DNA of 64,000 nucleotides from Desmodus rotundus. Lineage: Eukaryota > Chordata > Mammalia > Chiroptera > Phyllostomidae. The notes under the pieces were generated by a model. The model saw only the letters and a program-made list of their open reading frames with translations. It was not told the origin of the DNA and searched no databases. A program made the translations under genes and the position numbers. Position 1 is the first letter of the stretch. Each line of letters starts with the position of its first letter. This document shows positions 10,096-22,372 of this stretch, one piece after another. The DNA lies in NCBI RefSeq assembly GCF_022682495.2, contig NC_071394.1:30352470-30416469 (forward strand). Direction: 5' to 3'.

Positions 10096-12149
10096 CTTTC
10101 TACTAGTTTTCTGTTAGAATATGTGTGTATTCAAGATTATTTAATACATGACATTGGAGTGAATGGATACCAAATTGAGGTAAATCCTTAGGATCATATA
10201 TTATAATATAAAGTGAACTCCAGAGTAATGACTTCATTATAAAACATGATCACAAAGAACATAGTGGGAAATCTGCTGGACTATGCCAGGCACTCATCAT
10301 GAGTGGAGGAGCAAGCCTCCAAAACTGTCCCTCGGCCAGCCATCGTCCATGGGTTTCAAAGAAAATGTGCAAAGAAGACGGGGCAAAAGGAACATTTTCT
10401 ATGTAATTCAAGTTAACCCAGAGGCCCTGTAGTTCAGTCTCAGAACATTGTTGTGCCTCAGAAACAAATTCACAGCCAAGAGTAAATAAAAGGCATTTCT
10501 AATCTTTATTCTCTAAGGGACATTAAAGGGGATCCATAGAAATGCTTCTTCAAACCCTCTCTGCTCTCCCATCCGTTTCCCTTACTCATGCAACTTCTCC
10601 TGAGCCTCCTTTCCAGCCCACATAGTTTTTCTCTCCCCCTTGCCTCCATGCCTGCATCTCCCCTCATTGTACCTTCTTGTCATCAACTTAGCTTTGCTCC
10701 CAAGAAGAAAGAAGCCTTCTTCTTTAAGAATGGAGAGGAGGCTTTGGAAATTGCACTGACAAATAATGGATTTGCTCTGGTGGTGAGGTTGGGGCTTGAG
10801 TCTGTGAATGCTGTTATCTCAGTATTTATTTTATCACTTATTACTAATTGGAGCTTTTTATGAAATGCTTATCTGGTCCTCTCTCCCTCATTAGCTAGTT
10901 AGAGTGCATGTGAGCTGGCAGGATCCTTTTGCCTAGACTGGACACTCTAGGCAGGAGCAAATGCTTTGAATCTCTTTGCTCCTCCCACCAAATGTTTCAC
11001 CCCAGACACTTTGGTCCAATTTTTGTTCTTGACCCACTTATCACAACAGAACTCTTCCTCTTAAAGGTTTGGGGACTTGAACTCCCTCTAGAGGCTGAAG
11101 TTTGCCACTAACAGCAAGTCATTAAAAAACTATATAATGCAAAGGGATTGAAAGGAAGCCAAATGTGAAAAACTATGAGAATAATGAAAAAGCAGTGACT
11201 TGGTCCAACCCAATAATTTAAAGAAGGCTTCAAAAAGAAGGTGAAAGAAAAAATTAGTAAGTGATTGGATGAGCATATGGGTGTGCAGTGCTCTACTTTA
11301 TATTTGATTTCATAAATTTTCTCATTCTGAATGCTTGAAGAAAAACGATAAGATGCATATTCCTATTTGAGAGATGAGGCATTTCTTGGTTCTCTTCCTA
11401 GAATTTCAGTAGTTTACTCCTTGCTATTCCTGTCTGGCTTGTTTTGCAGGAATGCTTGACTCTGCCTGAGAGATGGTATATGGTAGTAAGTAGTCCCTTT
11501 GGGTCTGTTGGGCAAGCATAGCTTCAAATTATGTCTTCAGTGGTCCAAAGGGTTGTGAAGCTCCAGATGCTCTAAAACCAAGACCAGGTGTTTTAAAATG
11601 GGATAGTGATACAGGAACAAGCAAACTGAATTCCATCTCCCCTGCCCACATTTCCTCCAAATTAGTTTTAAAAGGGTGATGGTGTTTAGGAGACAGGAGC
11701 CACCCAACAGTAAACACAGAATAATCCTTTTCTTCAACATTATGTACAATAATGGCTTTACTTTAATGATGTGTGCTGGGGTTGGGTGATTGTCAAAGAA
11801 TTAAACCACTTTCCAAGTTGTTTTTAACTAAACTCTTGCCCCAGCATTTAAGAAATCTCCCTCTAATTCATGTCTTTAGTCAGTGGTTGCTTATAATCAA
11901 GAAGATTGCACTTGAAATGTGTAGAGGTTGGTCTTATTATTGGCATTAGGAGATTTTGCTCTGTAATTACAAGTCAGGGAGCCTAGAACCACTACCTGTC
12001 ATACAGAGAGGGGGGCAGACATTTTGGTGCCCACTGTGCATATTCATCAAGAATCTGCACATCTTTGTGCTGTGCTGCTTAAAAAAGAAGTACCACTGGC
12101 TTTTCACCTTTGAAGCTTCTGTAACCCCATCCCATTTGTTTAATAATGG
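10096..12149. other. Unannotated interval; candidate conserved noncoding DNA near 10690-10870
   Basis: No repeat family is visible over most of this stretch and no exon is supported. The part around 10780-10865 is AT-rich but complex rather than simple, with homeodomain-type TAAT cores (ctaattggagctttttatg), the composition often seen in conserved developmental enhancers. That is an inference from appearance only. Confidence 0.3.
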
Positions 12150-12225
12150 AAGTGGTTCTATTCATTCATCAAGCATTTATGAATAATTTAGTATGTCCCA
12201 GGCAATGTGTAGAAAGCTTTGTCAC
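12150..12225 (-). repeat. L2/MIR 3'-end fragment, reverse orientation
   Basis: The string attcattcatcaagcattta followed by agtatgtcccaggcaatg matches the reverse complement of the shared L2/MIR 3' end. Confidence 0.55.
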
Positions 12226-12477
12226 CCCAATGAATTCAATAAAATTTTTTTAAAAGACAAAAAATTAATTAAATTAAAAAATAAAAGTGAAAAGTTAAAT
12301 TATATGAACTTATAATTAAATAAATTATGTTAAAAACAAAGGTTTAAAAAAAGCTTTGTAAACAATGAACTGCAGATATAGATCCAGGTAAACAAACAGA
12401 CTGTTGAATTTAAGGCAATATGATCAGAAAGACTTGGGGAGAACATATGCCAGGGGTATTCAAATTTTTCATTAAGG

Positions 12478-12711
12478 GCTACAATACAATTTCTGAAATG
12501 AAGTATATATTGGAAAGAATAAACAGTAGGTTGAATGAAACAGAGAATCGAATCAGCTATTTGGAAGACAAGGTAGAAAAAAACATCCAATCAGAGCAAG
12601 AAATGAAAAAGGAATGCTAAAAAGTGAGGATAGTTTAAAGGACCTTTGGAACAACAGGAAATACCACAACACCCGCATCATAGGGGTAGCAGAAGGAGAG
12701 AGAGAGCGCCC
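12478..12711 (+). mobile_element. L1 ORF1 central segment, sense orientation
   Basis: The open stretch carries the L1 ORF1p coiled-coil signature: ISEMKYILERINSR, LNETENRISYLEDKVEK and IQSEQEMKKE. After a frame break come the equivalents of SLKDLWNN and TRIIGVAEGE. It encodes part of the RNA-binding protein of L1 but is a fragment with a stop at 12618-12620. It ends abruptly in gagagagagagcg at 12711, where antisense L1 5' sequence begins. Confidence 0.85.
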
Positions 12712-14180
12712 TTGTAGCCATTACTTTGACCTCTACATCTGATAAATTGCTTGCCTCCATTTTATCGAGTTCTTTTTTCCCTGGAGATTACTCCTGTTCT
12801 TTTATTTGAGGACTGTTTCTTTGTCTCCCCATGTTAGCTGCCTGTTTGGGTTTGTTGCTATGTGTTAAATAGATCTGCTATGACCTTCAGTCTTCATGTA
12901 GTAGGTGTCTTTTGGGGCCAGTGGTGCAGTGTGCCCAATCACCTGAGCTGGGTGCTGTAGGAATGATCTTGTGGTAATTGAATCTTAATTGTTATCGACC
13001 CATTTGTGTGTGGTATCGACCCTCAGACTGGCTGACTGTGAGGTTCAGCCCGGATCATGGCATGTGAGCGGCTGTGCAGGTGCTGACCACACAAAGTAGA
13101 ATTTGCCTCAACAGTGTTTGGTGCCTGCTGATATCTCCCTCTGGACATGCAGCTTGAGAAGCTTAGTGGATCCTTCTCTGATGTCGTTTGAAGCTGGACA
13201 TTGGGTGTGTTGGTTTGGGGCCTCTTGGGAGGGGTTCTGGACAGGCCAAAGTAAGACACTGCCTGTGACTGACCCTCAGCAACCTGTTTGGAGCTATCAG
13301 TGATCTACAGTTTGTGGTTGCCTCTGCTAGGCCTGGGTGCATGCAGGAAGGACCAAGCTCTGCACCAAAGCTGGTTTTCAACAGCGGTGTGCCTGGGGGC
13401 ATATCAGCAAAAGTCTCAAGTCTCCCTGAGCTCTGCCTCCACCTGCCTCCACTTGCCTGTTAGGCTCAGTAACAGAAAGAGCTTCTGGCTATACTCCAGC
13501 AGGGTATAAGCTCCACATGGTGAAAGGGAGTCCAAAGGGTGGGACTACTGCTTTTCCTCAGACTGATGCTGGAGAGAGAGTGTTCCACCCAAGAAAAAAT
13601 GGCATCCATGGTGTGGGAGAATAACTCAGCATAGGGATTCTGGCGGTTGTTCCTTCAGCTCCCTCCCTAGAACCACAAACCCCAGATTCTCCTCACAAGA
13701 GTCTAATCCACTCTGCCTTCCCTCTGCCAGAGTGCTGGGTGAGTGGCTGCAAACAAAATTTTGTGTGTTGGCCCTTAAGAGGGTACATATGTTTCTAGCG
13801 GACACAAACCTTGCTGCTTTTCACAGCCTGATGCTGTGTGGGTGCCTCTTCCTGGCTATGGTGCTCCTGGCTGGGGAGCCTGGCTTGGGGTTCAGATCTC
13901 ACACTTCCTGGAGGGAATCCTCTACAGCTGAGGTATTCCTCTGGAACCTTAGCTGCTTGCTGGTGGGAGCAGAGCCAGCCCTTTTCATAGTCTCTGCCCT
14001 TCCTTCCAGTCTCGATATGATTTCTTCCGTAAATCCTTGGTTATAAGACTTCTCTTCAGCTAGTCTTTAGCTGGTTATTTGGGATGATTGTTCTCTAATT
14101 TAGTTGTAATTTCAGTTTGGTCCTGAGAGGAAGTGAATATAGCTTTCACCTACTCTGCTGCAATCTTGGGGCTCCCCACT
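12712..14180 (-). mobile_element. Bat L1 5' UTR plus start of ORF1, antisense
   Basis: Read on the - strand from about 14180 it begins ggggagccccaagattgcag, the usual L1 5' start. It runs through about 1.35 kb of relatively GC-rich 5' UTR and reaches an ORF1 start codon at 12832-12830. The first residues are MGRQRNSPQIKEQE and are followed by a TAA stop; the frame then continues as EASNLSDVEVKVMA. L1 insertions are usually 5'-truncated, so a complete 5' UTR with no ORF2 or 3' UTR beside it is unusual. Short plus- and minus-strand frames in 13023-14046 are 5' UTR noise. Confidence 0.78.
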
Positions 14181-15844
14181 ATCGATTTCTGATCTTAGGA
14201 ACCAAATACTTGCTAAAGGGGATGAAGTCTGAAAAGGAAAAAAAATTAAGCTAAGTTTTAGTTAAGTAAGTCCCAGTGGTCAGCATTTAAATTAGAGTGA
14301 AGGAAACTCTTATACGCCAAGTGGTGAGGCCTCCCCTGGCCCGGACTCTCAGGGTCCAACCTTAAGGAAAAGGGCAGGTCCCCAAGGCAGCTCTCTCTTG
14401 CGCTGGCTGGATGAACTGCTGTGTCAGCGCACCATGCATCATCAGCCGACCTGGAAAGGCTCCAGCTGCCTTCCCCTTCCACTTTCTCTGTACCTCTCAC
14501 TTTAAAAAAACTTTCATCAACATCATCCCAAACATCTTTTGTTTTCCCAGCTGGATAAGCCTTTCTTTCTGTTTGCATCCCTTCTCCAGCTAACTAAGTT
14601 CTTTTGCCCTTACGAACTGCAGCCATGAATCAAAGGGAATCATCACCTGTAAACTCTAAAGTGAATTTGAGCGCTTTGGGATTCCACATCCCATATATCT
14701 TCTTGGAGCTGCCATATTTAGTTACATTTCCTGTCCACTGTTGGTGGTCATTATCTTCCTCTCTTTCCACCCTCTGTATTAGAGACAGCATATGAAGATC
14801 TCCCCAGCAATATTTTCTTCTAAGATTTAACTTCAATACAACATAATCCTGTCTGCTTGGTGGGTTTTCTCAATTCCTCTGTCAGGCAGGGCTGAGATAC
14901 ATGTCTGGCCTATGGTTGAAGTTATTTACTACACAAAATCATCTCTAGTTCTTGGGTTTTCCCCCAGTTCCCTGAAAATGGCTTTACAATAAATCTAGAA
15001 AAGAAAATCAGAGGGCTTTTCTGTTTGTTTGTTTAAGGATTGATACCCATCCTTGCTAACTCAGCATTCTTGACTTTTACTGTCTTCATACATTTTAATT
15101 CTCATCACACAAAGCTCAATGAAACATTTAAAAGTTATCTGTCTATTCTCTTACTTCCAGGGAGGAGACTCTTCTTTGATTTTAAACATTGTGAAAACAT
15201 AAAATTCTGCTACTTCCCTCAGGAACCCTGGTACTTCAGGAATACTTCCTTACAATGATTTCTTATGCCCACTTCTTATTTTGGATTATGGTAGAGATGT
15301 GAATAAACTATCATTTTCTGGGACTCCTAACTTGCAGCGATGAAAATATTTTTGACATGAAAAATCTAATGCCCAAATCACAAGTGGAAGAAACCCAGGG
15401 AATTGAGAACAGTTCAAGCTGAACACGTGCAAACTTGTTAGTATCAGTAGATAATTTGTTGTTTAAGAGATTTGAAATGTCCATGTAAGTGAGTCTTGAG
15501 TGAGATTGAAAATTCTCCTTGGCTTACGAATACCTTTCTGGATGTTTATTCTCAAATAAATTTTCAAGGTGTCAACAGGTCACTTTCAAAAGCTAAATTT
15601 ATTGTGGCAAGCTAAAAGTAGTGACTCTGATTATGTGAGAAAGACCTCCAGTACTCTCCCAGATAATTTCTCAGCAACAGGAAGGGAAGAGGAAAGGAAA
15701 AAAATGAAAGAAAATTGGTACCCTCCTGCCCCTTGAGAGGTGGGGCTTTTGTGCCAGTAAACAGAAAGAAAAACTGCCAACATGACAATGAAAATGCCTC
15801 AAACGTTCGAGTACCTGAGCCTCGTGGACACGTAGACACAGATT
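14181..15844. other. Unannotated interval
   Basis: Appears single-copy as far as I can judge. No repeat family or exon is supported. Frames at 14258-14578 (-) and 14411-14836 overlap on both strands without protein character. Confidence 0.4.
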
Positions 15845-15925
15845 CCCAAACTACAGCCTAGAGAGGTGACATTATTAGACAAGACTATATAGCTTGTCAG
15901 TGGTAAGACTCAAATTTCCTTTCCG
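15845..15925 (-). repeat. MIR fragment, reverse orientation
   Basis: The string cagcctagagaggtgacatt, then tatagcttgtcagtggtaag, matches the MIR core in reverse with substitutions. Confidence 0.55.
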
Positions 15926-16343
15926 TTGACAGTGGCTGATATACAGCCACTCGTGGGCATAGCATTACCCCTGCTGCCCTAATTCCTCCAGCCTTGGCCC
16001 TGGGACCAACCCTACCAGCAAGCCTTCCTCATAACCCTTCAACTAAAGGTCAGACCCAGGCACAACAGGCAACCTCCGGGACACAGCTGCTTGCTCCATC
16101 TTGGCGGTGGCTGATTTTCAGACTGACTTGTCGGTGCCTGTAACATATTCAATATTTTAAACATCACTCTTGCTCTCCATTGTAAAACTTTGCTTTATCT
16201 GCTATGCTGGCATGTGACCACAGAAAGTTAGCGAGCCTCGTCTCAGACCTTGGAATTCTTGACCTTTTGAAGAATGCAGCCATTCTCAGATGTATGAACT
16301 GCTTTGTATGTACTTTCGTCTTTGTTTAGGAGTTTGTACTCAT
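15926..16343. other. Unannotated interval
   Basis: Nothing recognisable between the MIR fragment and the MLT1 LTR. Confidence 0.4.
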
Positions 16344-16740
16344 TGTGGGCTGAATTGTGTCACCCATCAACCCCCAAATTCAAAGGTTGAAGTCCTAACT
16401 CCCAACAGGTAAGAATGCGATGTATTTGTGGATAGAGTCTTTAAAGAGGTACTCAGTTAAAAATGAGTTCACTAAGGTAGGCCCTACCCAGTAAGACTGG
16501 TGTCCTTGTATGTGGGAGGAAATTTGACATAGACACGTACAAACAGAAGGCCATGTGGAGATACAGGGAGAACACGACCATCTACAATTCAAGGAGAGAA
16601 GCCTCAGAAGAAACCAACCAACCCTGCTGACACCTTGATATTATACTTCCTGCCTCCAGAACTGTGAGACAATAAGTTTTGTTGTTGACGCCACACAGCC
16701 TGTGGTGCTTTCTCATAGCAACTGTAGAAAACTAATATAG
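16344..16740 (+). mobile_element. MLT1-type MaLR solo LTR
   Basis: The start tgtgggctgaattgtgtcac, the interior gttgaagtcctaactcccaa, ggtgtccttgtatgtggg and tgctgacaccttgatatt, and the 3' end ctccagaactgtgagacaat followed by aactaatatag are all MLT1 landmarks in order. An AATAAG-type signal sits near 16671. There is no adjacent internal ERV sequence. Confidence 0.9.
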
Positions 16741-16808
16741 TACCTCTTCCTGACCTTGCCATTAATTCACACTAGTATTAAGTCACTTTGCCAAGGAGCA
16801 TTGTGTTT

Positions 16809-16933
16809 AGGGTGATCACACATGCTAATTTGCCAAGATAGTTCTAGTTTATGCTGCTGTCCTGGCATAATATTCATAGTGTCCCCCTTTCTCTCAAAGA
16901 TCCCAGTTTGGACAATAAATTACATGCTCACCC
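16809..16933. mobile_element. 125-bp MITE with agggtga terminal inverted repeats
   Basis: The left end agggtgatcacacatg and the right end attacatgctcaccc are inverted copies. The interior contains ctgctgtcctggcataat and a region like tcccagtttggacaataaat, which I recognise from a widespread mammalian non-autonomous DNA transposon. It has no coding capacity, and I do not name the family. Confidence 0.6.
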
Positions 16934-19900
16934 AGAATTTACCTCGAATATTTGTAATTTTTCTCTCACATTCTCAGTCTCTTCCTTGTCAATTACTTGT
17001 CACTTTTTTCGTCAGACCCTGATACCTGTGTCCCCTGGGTGCCCGGCATTGTCCAGTTCATGGCACGGTCCACCAAGCGTCATTCAGTGGGTACACACCG
17101 AGCAGTTTCTATGGGCAGCTGTACAGAGCGAAGATCCACTCCTTCCCGTGAAGAGTGGTGATCCGAGATGAAACATACATAAATCAGAGTCATCCTACGT
17201 CATCTTATGTCTGTCTTACACAAACCATTATTTTGTATTCTAAGAATTTTCTGGAAAATGTTCTTAAATGCTGTTTAATCTCCCCATCCAGTGAATTTAT
17301 GGCAGGCTTCAGAACACAAATAATGTACACTTCTATCCCAACCCATCTTGCAGCTGACTGTGGCAATATAGTGCTTTTTGGCAAGCTGACAGGAGAAGAG
17401 AGAAGAGAATCACTGTTCTTAAGGAAAATGTCGTGATAAATGAGTTGGCGATGCTTCAAATGGCACTGGGAGCTAGTTCATGGTACTATATACGTGGCCT
17501 AAACCAAACATCTCCACTGGGTCATGACAGTAAATACCCTGGAGACCTTGCCTGCCACGCAAAATTAACATTACAACAACAACTAAACTGCATTAGCAGC
17601 TTAAGGAGTCATTCATCTATCAGGTCAAAACAAGCATCACATATAAAGCTTGAAGATTGTGAATGAATCAAGAAGGACCAGGACAAGAGGACATAAAATT
17701 CTTCCTTTTCTTCATGTATATTTTGTTTGTATGTTTGTTTGTTTGTTTTACAGTACATGAGGTGCAGGGTGGGAGACAAGGTTCAGGAGCCCCTACTTTA
17801 AATCAGGTTGAAGATTTCTCAACAGCAACCTTTTTCTAGAGGAAGGCCAGGCCCACTTGGCTAATGAGGATATAGCTCAGGACTGAGTCCCCTGAGCTCC
17901 ATTTCTAAATAGCTTGTCTAAACTTAAATCCATCAACGTACCTTCTTGGCCCTCAGTGTCGCTGTCCGTACAGAGGGCACAATGGCACTCAATGGCCCAC
18001 TGAACTGTGTGTGGGAGTGCAGTGCAGGTGCCAGCCAGAGTTGGCACATGCCCTTGGGCCGCAGGCCCCGGACAGCCCTGCAGATGCACGTTGATGATGC
18101 TCCTGGCCAGTTCCCCACTGGCAATATTTTCACCATCTGTCCACATGTGGATTTGGAAAACTGTTCTTTTGAAATTAGGATTGGTGTTTCTAGCCCCAGG
18201 AGATAATTTATGTAATTATCCTGAGGGAATGCACAGGATGGTTTCCAGTCTTTATGTCCTGTATTTTGTCAAGAGACATTCTGGCAAGCTTGCCTTTTAC
18301 AACATCTCTATTAGAGAATCGAAGAAGCCCGTTTCTTCATGCTCCAAACACATTCGAAAGGAAATGCTGTAATTGGACATCATCAGAGTCAATCATAGTG
18401 GGTGTAAACGAGGGAGGCAGGCCGTTAGAGAAGGAGAAGGAATGAAGAATAACCAGAGCGTGTTTGTGGGCAGAGCTTTTCTGTCTGTAGAATCCAAGTC
18501 TTGATGGGAGATGTGTGGGGCAGGGGGTGGGGACAATTCTCAAATCTCTGTTTAGAATTCACAAACATTTCAGAGTACCACTGGGCGTCTGACAAACAAA
18601 TACAGTCAAATACTTTATCATTTAATTTTACTGAGATTTTAAAAAAAGAAAAAGAAATAGTGACAATTTGGCTGAAAAAATTCTTTGTGTTTATATCTGT
18701 TCTTAGAGCTCTAAACCTTTCACTCACAGATTTATAAAACAAACAAATAAGCAAAACAACCAAATATAAAATTAAAAATCTACTTGAATCTTTGAAGACC
18801 TGTCAAGAAGAAAAGAGTCTACCAATTTTTTTTTTCTGAGCATACCACTTTGAGGTTATCAATTCAGAAATCTCACTTTTATAAGGGCCCACAAATGGAC
18901 CCTATTCTAACCCCATTTGGCTTTAGGAAGGAACATCCACTTTGTGAAGGGGGTCCATTTTATTTCTTCAAACAATGAAAGGCTTATACCTTGTAAGAGT
19001 CTTTAACCCACAAACTGTCGCAGTTTAGCATTAGGGTGGATGTGCCACGACTTCCCCCAATGCTGTTGGCCGGCATCTGTTTCCCAGTCTTCATATTTTT
19101 AATGTGGGGCACCAGGCCCTGCCTGCTGTCTTCCACCTGAGTCTCTTGGGGTCTCTGGGGTTTCTATGTCACTGGGCAGATGACAAGGCATTCTTGTCTG
19201 CTTCCTGGGGAGCTTGTTCTGCTCTTTCTTGACTTGTTTTGGGAATGAACTGTCAGTGTAAGCGACACTGCTAATAATTCCAGTCTGCTCATTAAAAAAT
19301 GTACCCTGTCCCCTTTTCTCTGGTCTGATGCCCCCTTGGTTCTCCATGACTGCCCTGGAACTGGGTTGATTTGGTCCCCTCTTAGCCTTGGTTTTAGCCC
19401 CCTCTTCCAAGGGCAATCCTTGACTCTAGATCCCATGAGAAAAACAATGAAAGGCTCCGGGACAAGGGACGTAAGCCTTTTAGCCAAAGAAAGGAGATGT
19501 GAACTGCTTCTGAACCCCAGGGACAGAGGAATGATGCCCTGAGAAGGATATGCTGATGGTCCAAGGAAACTGTTAAGAGGAAAACTCAGGGTGCTGGCAT
19601 TTAAATCCTTCAGGCCACTCGCTGGGAAACTCCACAGTTTCTGAGTTAAAGCTGATCTTTTAGAAATCTGGGATGATGATATAAAAAGATTGCATCACTC
19701 AAATGCAGAAGGAGCAATGGCTTCTGACTCTGGGAAGCAGGACACAGTCTCTTGCATGGAGCAGCAGGAGCAGCACTAGGAAAAGCAATGGCAGAGAGAA
19801 CAACAGGCAGCTCTCCGGAAGCAAAAAGTGTACGGCACCCAGGGCCCACAGAATGGGAACAGGACCGAATATTTTGGAACTCCAGATGGAAATCCTACTC

Positions 19901-20000
19901 TACTGTGATTGCATCCAAAATTGATTAGCAGGAAAATAAGTGTCACGTAAGCATAGAATTATTTGATTTAATATCTGTAAAGACACTTTGAGACATTCAG
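16934..20000. other. Unannotated interval with a GC-rich block
   Basis: No exon or repeat family is supported over these 3 kb. Notable pieces are a short GTTT run at about 17725-17750, a GC-rich block at about 17940-18140 (see findings), and a moderately GC-rich block at 19080-19420. Frames at 17877-18372 and 19099-19542 occur on both strands over the same DNA, which argues against any single one being coding. Confidence 0.35.
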
Positions 20001-20095
20001 ATGTTACATTTATATACATGTGTATGTGTGTATCTGTATACATATAGTATAGACATATACTATATAAATATACTACGTAAATAATATATATGAAA
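20001..20095. repeat. AT-rich simple repeat (TATA/TGTA-type)
   Basis: A run of tatacatgtgtatgtgtgta followed by tatagtatagacatatacta and ataatatatatg forms a degenerate alternating purine-pyrimidine tract. Confidence 0.75.
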
Positions 20096-20447
20096 CACTG
20101 TTAATAAGAGTTATTTTGTAAAATTCTAAAGAAGAAACATTTTAGCACAAAACTGACTTACTTCAGGTCTTCCTAGATTAACCTTATCCAATTTCCACAT
20201 GTAGTAGGAATTGATTAATTTGTGGTTTACTTTTTCATTCAACCTAACACTTAATGGCAATTGACAGTTCTGATTGTATTCATCACTCCTGTTTGAGGCC
20301 CCTCAGCAATCCCATGGTCTCTGGTGCCTGATGAAAGGAGTTACATACAACCAGGCTGCAGTGCAGCTTTAAAAACAGCACCTTACTCTCCTGTTAGTTT
20401 ACAATGTGTCTTTTATGCAATTGTTCTTCTTCATCCCAATGATTTCA

Positions 20448-20560
20448 TTCATGCAGTCATTCATTTCATATCTATGCAGTAAGCACCTAAGAGCCGTACA
20501 CTATATTTGGCACCGGGGTCATCATAAATACTGATGGACCCAGTTATTCTCCTCTCCACG
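20448..20560 (-). repeat. L2 3'-end fragment, reverse orientation
   Basis: The string cattcatgcagtcattcatt, then tctatgcagtaagcacctaa and tttggcaccggggtcat, resembles the reverse complement of the L2 3' terminus. Confidence 0.5.
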
Positions 20561-20819
20561 TACTCAGTCCAGTCCCATGCTAGTACCGTCCCTATGAGCC
20601 AACCCACCTGTTTTCTCCCAACTGTTGTTCACAGTTCATGGGCTCAGTGAAGACCATGGCTGGCTCTGCCAGCACTGCATGCATCCAGGCAGGTCATGGA
20701 TTATTGATTCGTAGGGGGTATTGTTAGATTATTCTCTGAACTTTGTGATAGTCTAAATCACTTTTCTAAATGGAGAAAGCATACTTTGTAAACTTTCACA
20801 CATGTTGTTTATATTTATA

Positions 20820-20940
20820 GTCAAATAGATTGTAAAGTGCCTTGAGCATAGGTAAGAAAGGAATTCTTTTAATTCTTCCAGCACCTAGTACAGGACTTTG
20901 GGTATTTAATAGATGCTACTTAATTGAATAGATATGTAAA
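20820..20940 (+). repeat. L2 3'-end fragment
   Basis: The sequence agattgtaaagtgccttgag, then cttccagcacctagtacagg and a terminal agatgctacttaattgaata, matches the L2 3' end in sense orientation. Confidence 0.65.
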
Positions 20941-21429
20941 AGAATGCACCTTGTATGTAATGTCTGTGAGCCTGTGGTTAAAAGTTCCATATGAATACCA
21001 TGAGTTTTTTTTCCTGGAGAAGCCAAGAAAAGTCATACTAGCACCATTCTGACTCAATTACAGGCTCAAATTAAGGAGAGAAAAAAATGTTTGGGAGTTA
21101 ATTAACTTAATTCTTCTTGTGCCTCACTTCAACTGCCAAATGCCATGAGATCAAATACACAATAGGGGAGGTCTGCAAAAAGTGTCACGATTCTACTATA
21201 TCCCACCAGGTCGTAGATCTCCTGCTCCAAAATCCCAAAGTATCCCCTTAATCCTTGGACCGGATCTACAATCAAGTCCCTGCTATGCACACCTAGGTCG
21301 TTACTCGTCTATGCCTGAATTTTTGAATGTAGAGTTTCCTAGAAACAGAGAATTGAAGTGGAAGCTGAGATGTCACCTGCAGTTAGCAGTTCCAGAAATC
21401 TAGGTGGAAGTATAATGATTGATACCACT
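20941..21429. other. Unannotated interval
   Basis: No recognisable feature. A 73-codon frame at 21182-21403 resembles nothing I know. Confidence 0.4.
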
Positions 21430-21842
21430 GTACATTAGTGCTCTCCAGAGGAACAGAACCAATAGGTTGCATAGATAGAGATACAGTTACAGATGTAGAT
21501 ATAGATACTGTGTAGATACAGATATAGATAGATATAAGAGATTTATTATAAACAATTGGCTCATGTGATCAGAAAGGGGCAAGTCCAAATCTGCAGTTTG
21601 CATCAGCAGCCTGGAGACCCAGAAAAGTCAAAGGAGCAGATGAAGACCTAAAGGAGTCTGCTGAATAATTCCCTCTTGCTAGGGGAAGCTGAACTTTTTG
21701 TTCTAATCAGGCCTTCAGCTGATTGGATAAGACTCACTCACATTATGGAGGTCAGTCTGTTCACTTAAATTTCCCCAATTTAAGTACTAATCTTATTCCA
21801 AAACACCCTCCAAGTTGACCCGTACAACTGGCCATCACACAC
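21430..21842 (-). mobile_element. LTR-like repeat with a GATA-rich simple repeat, reverse orientation
   Basis: It begins near gtgctctccagaggaacaga followed by accaataggttg, then a GATA/GTAGATA-rich stretch (21470-21540). Next come gatttattataaacaattgg, a cctggagacccagaaaag block, gccttcagctgattggataa and a terminal gttgacccgtacaactggcc. I recognise this as a common mammalian LTR-like family read in reverse, with the simple repeat just inside its 3' end. A truncated relative lies at 37150. Confidence 0.65.
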
Positions 21843-22264
21843 TACGTGGTCCCAAACAAGAAGAGATCCCCCAGAGAAAAGTAAGCGTCAGTCAGAGATG
21901 GCTCTGGTACGTGGCTGGCTTTGATAGGTATCCAGGGTGAAGAGGGTGAGGGAGACATGCGGACAGAACAAATGTGTGCAAGTCTGCACATGCTCAGTGC
22001 CACCGTGAGGTGTTCAGCGTTTGTGGACACACTCAGCTGCAACCCTGGGGCAGACCTGGAAACTAGTTATAGAGGCCGAGGCCAAGTCCAAATAGCACAG
22101 CTTGTTTCTGACTGAGTACGAGAATGAGCCTGCATTCAGCTACTGCTCTCTTCTTGGATTCCCAAGGAGTTGATAAGGATGTTAGCAGAGTTCTCAGCTT
22201 AAGACTGCCTGGGTGAAGTCTAGATGACGATCACCTCAGGTCACCTTTGCGGTAGCCCAGAGGA
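21843..22264. other. Unannotated interval
   Basis: No recognisable feature between the LTR-like repeat and the CR1/L3-type block. Confidence 0.4.
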
Positions 22265-22269
22265 AATAT

Positions 22270-22372
22270 TCAATTTAAGCAAATGTATCAGACATGGGTT
22301 TTCCTTTATCAATCCATGCTGACTGACCTTTAATGAATTAGAGAGAAATCCATTCCATATTGCCTGGATAAA
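22270..22372 (-). repeat. CR1/L3-like segment, first copy of a local duplication
   Basis: This 100-bp segment is nearly the same as 23088-23188, including a 30-base identical core that contains atccatgctgactgaccttt. Both copies resemble the reverse complement of a CR1/L3-clade LINE reverse transcriptase region. The copy here lacks the adjacent RT-motif sequence found beside the second copy. Confidence 0.6.

Noticed and set aside
18007..18372. 121-codon plus-strand frame
   Set aside because: Frames occur on both strands over the same GC-rich block, there is no known domain, and no start context is convincing. Kept only as a question about the block itself.
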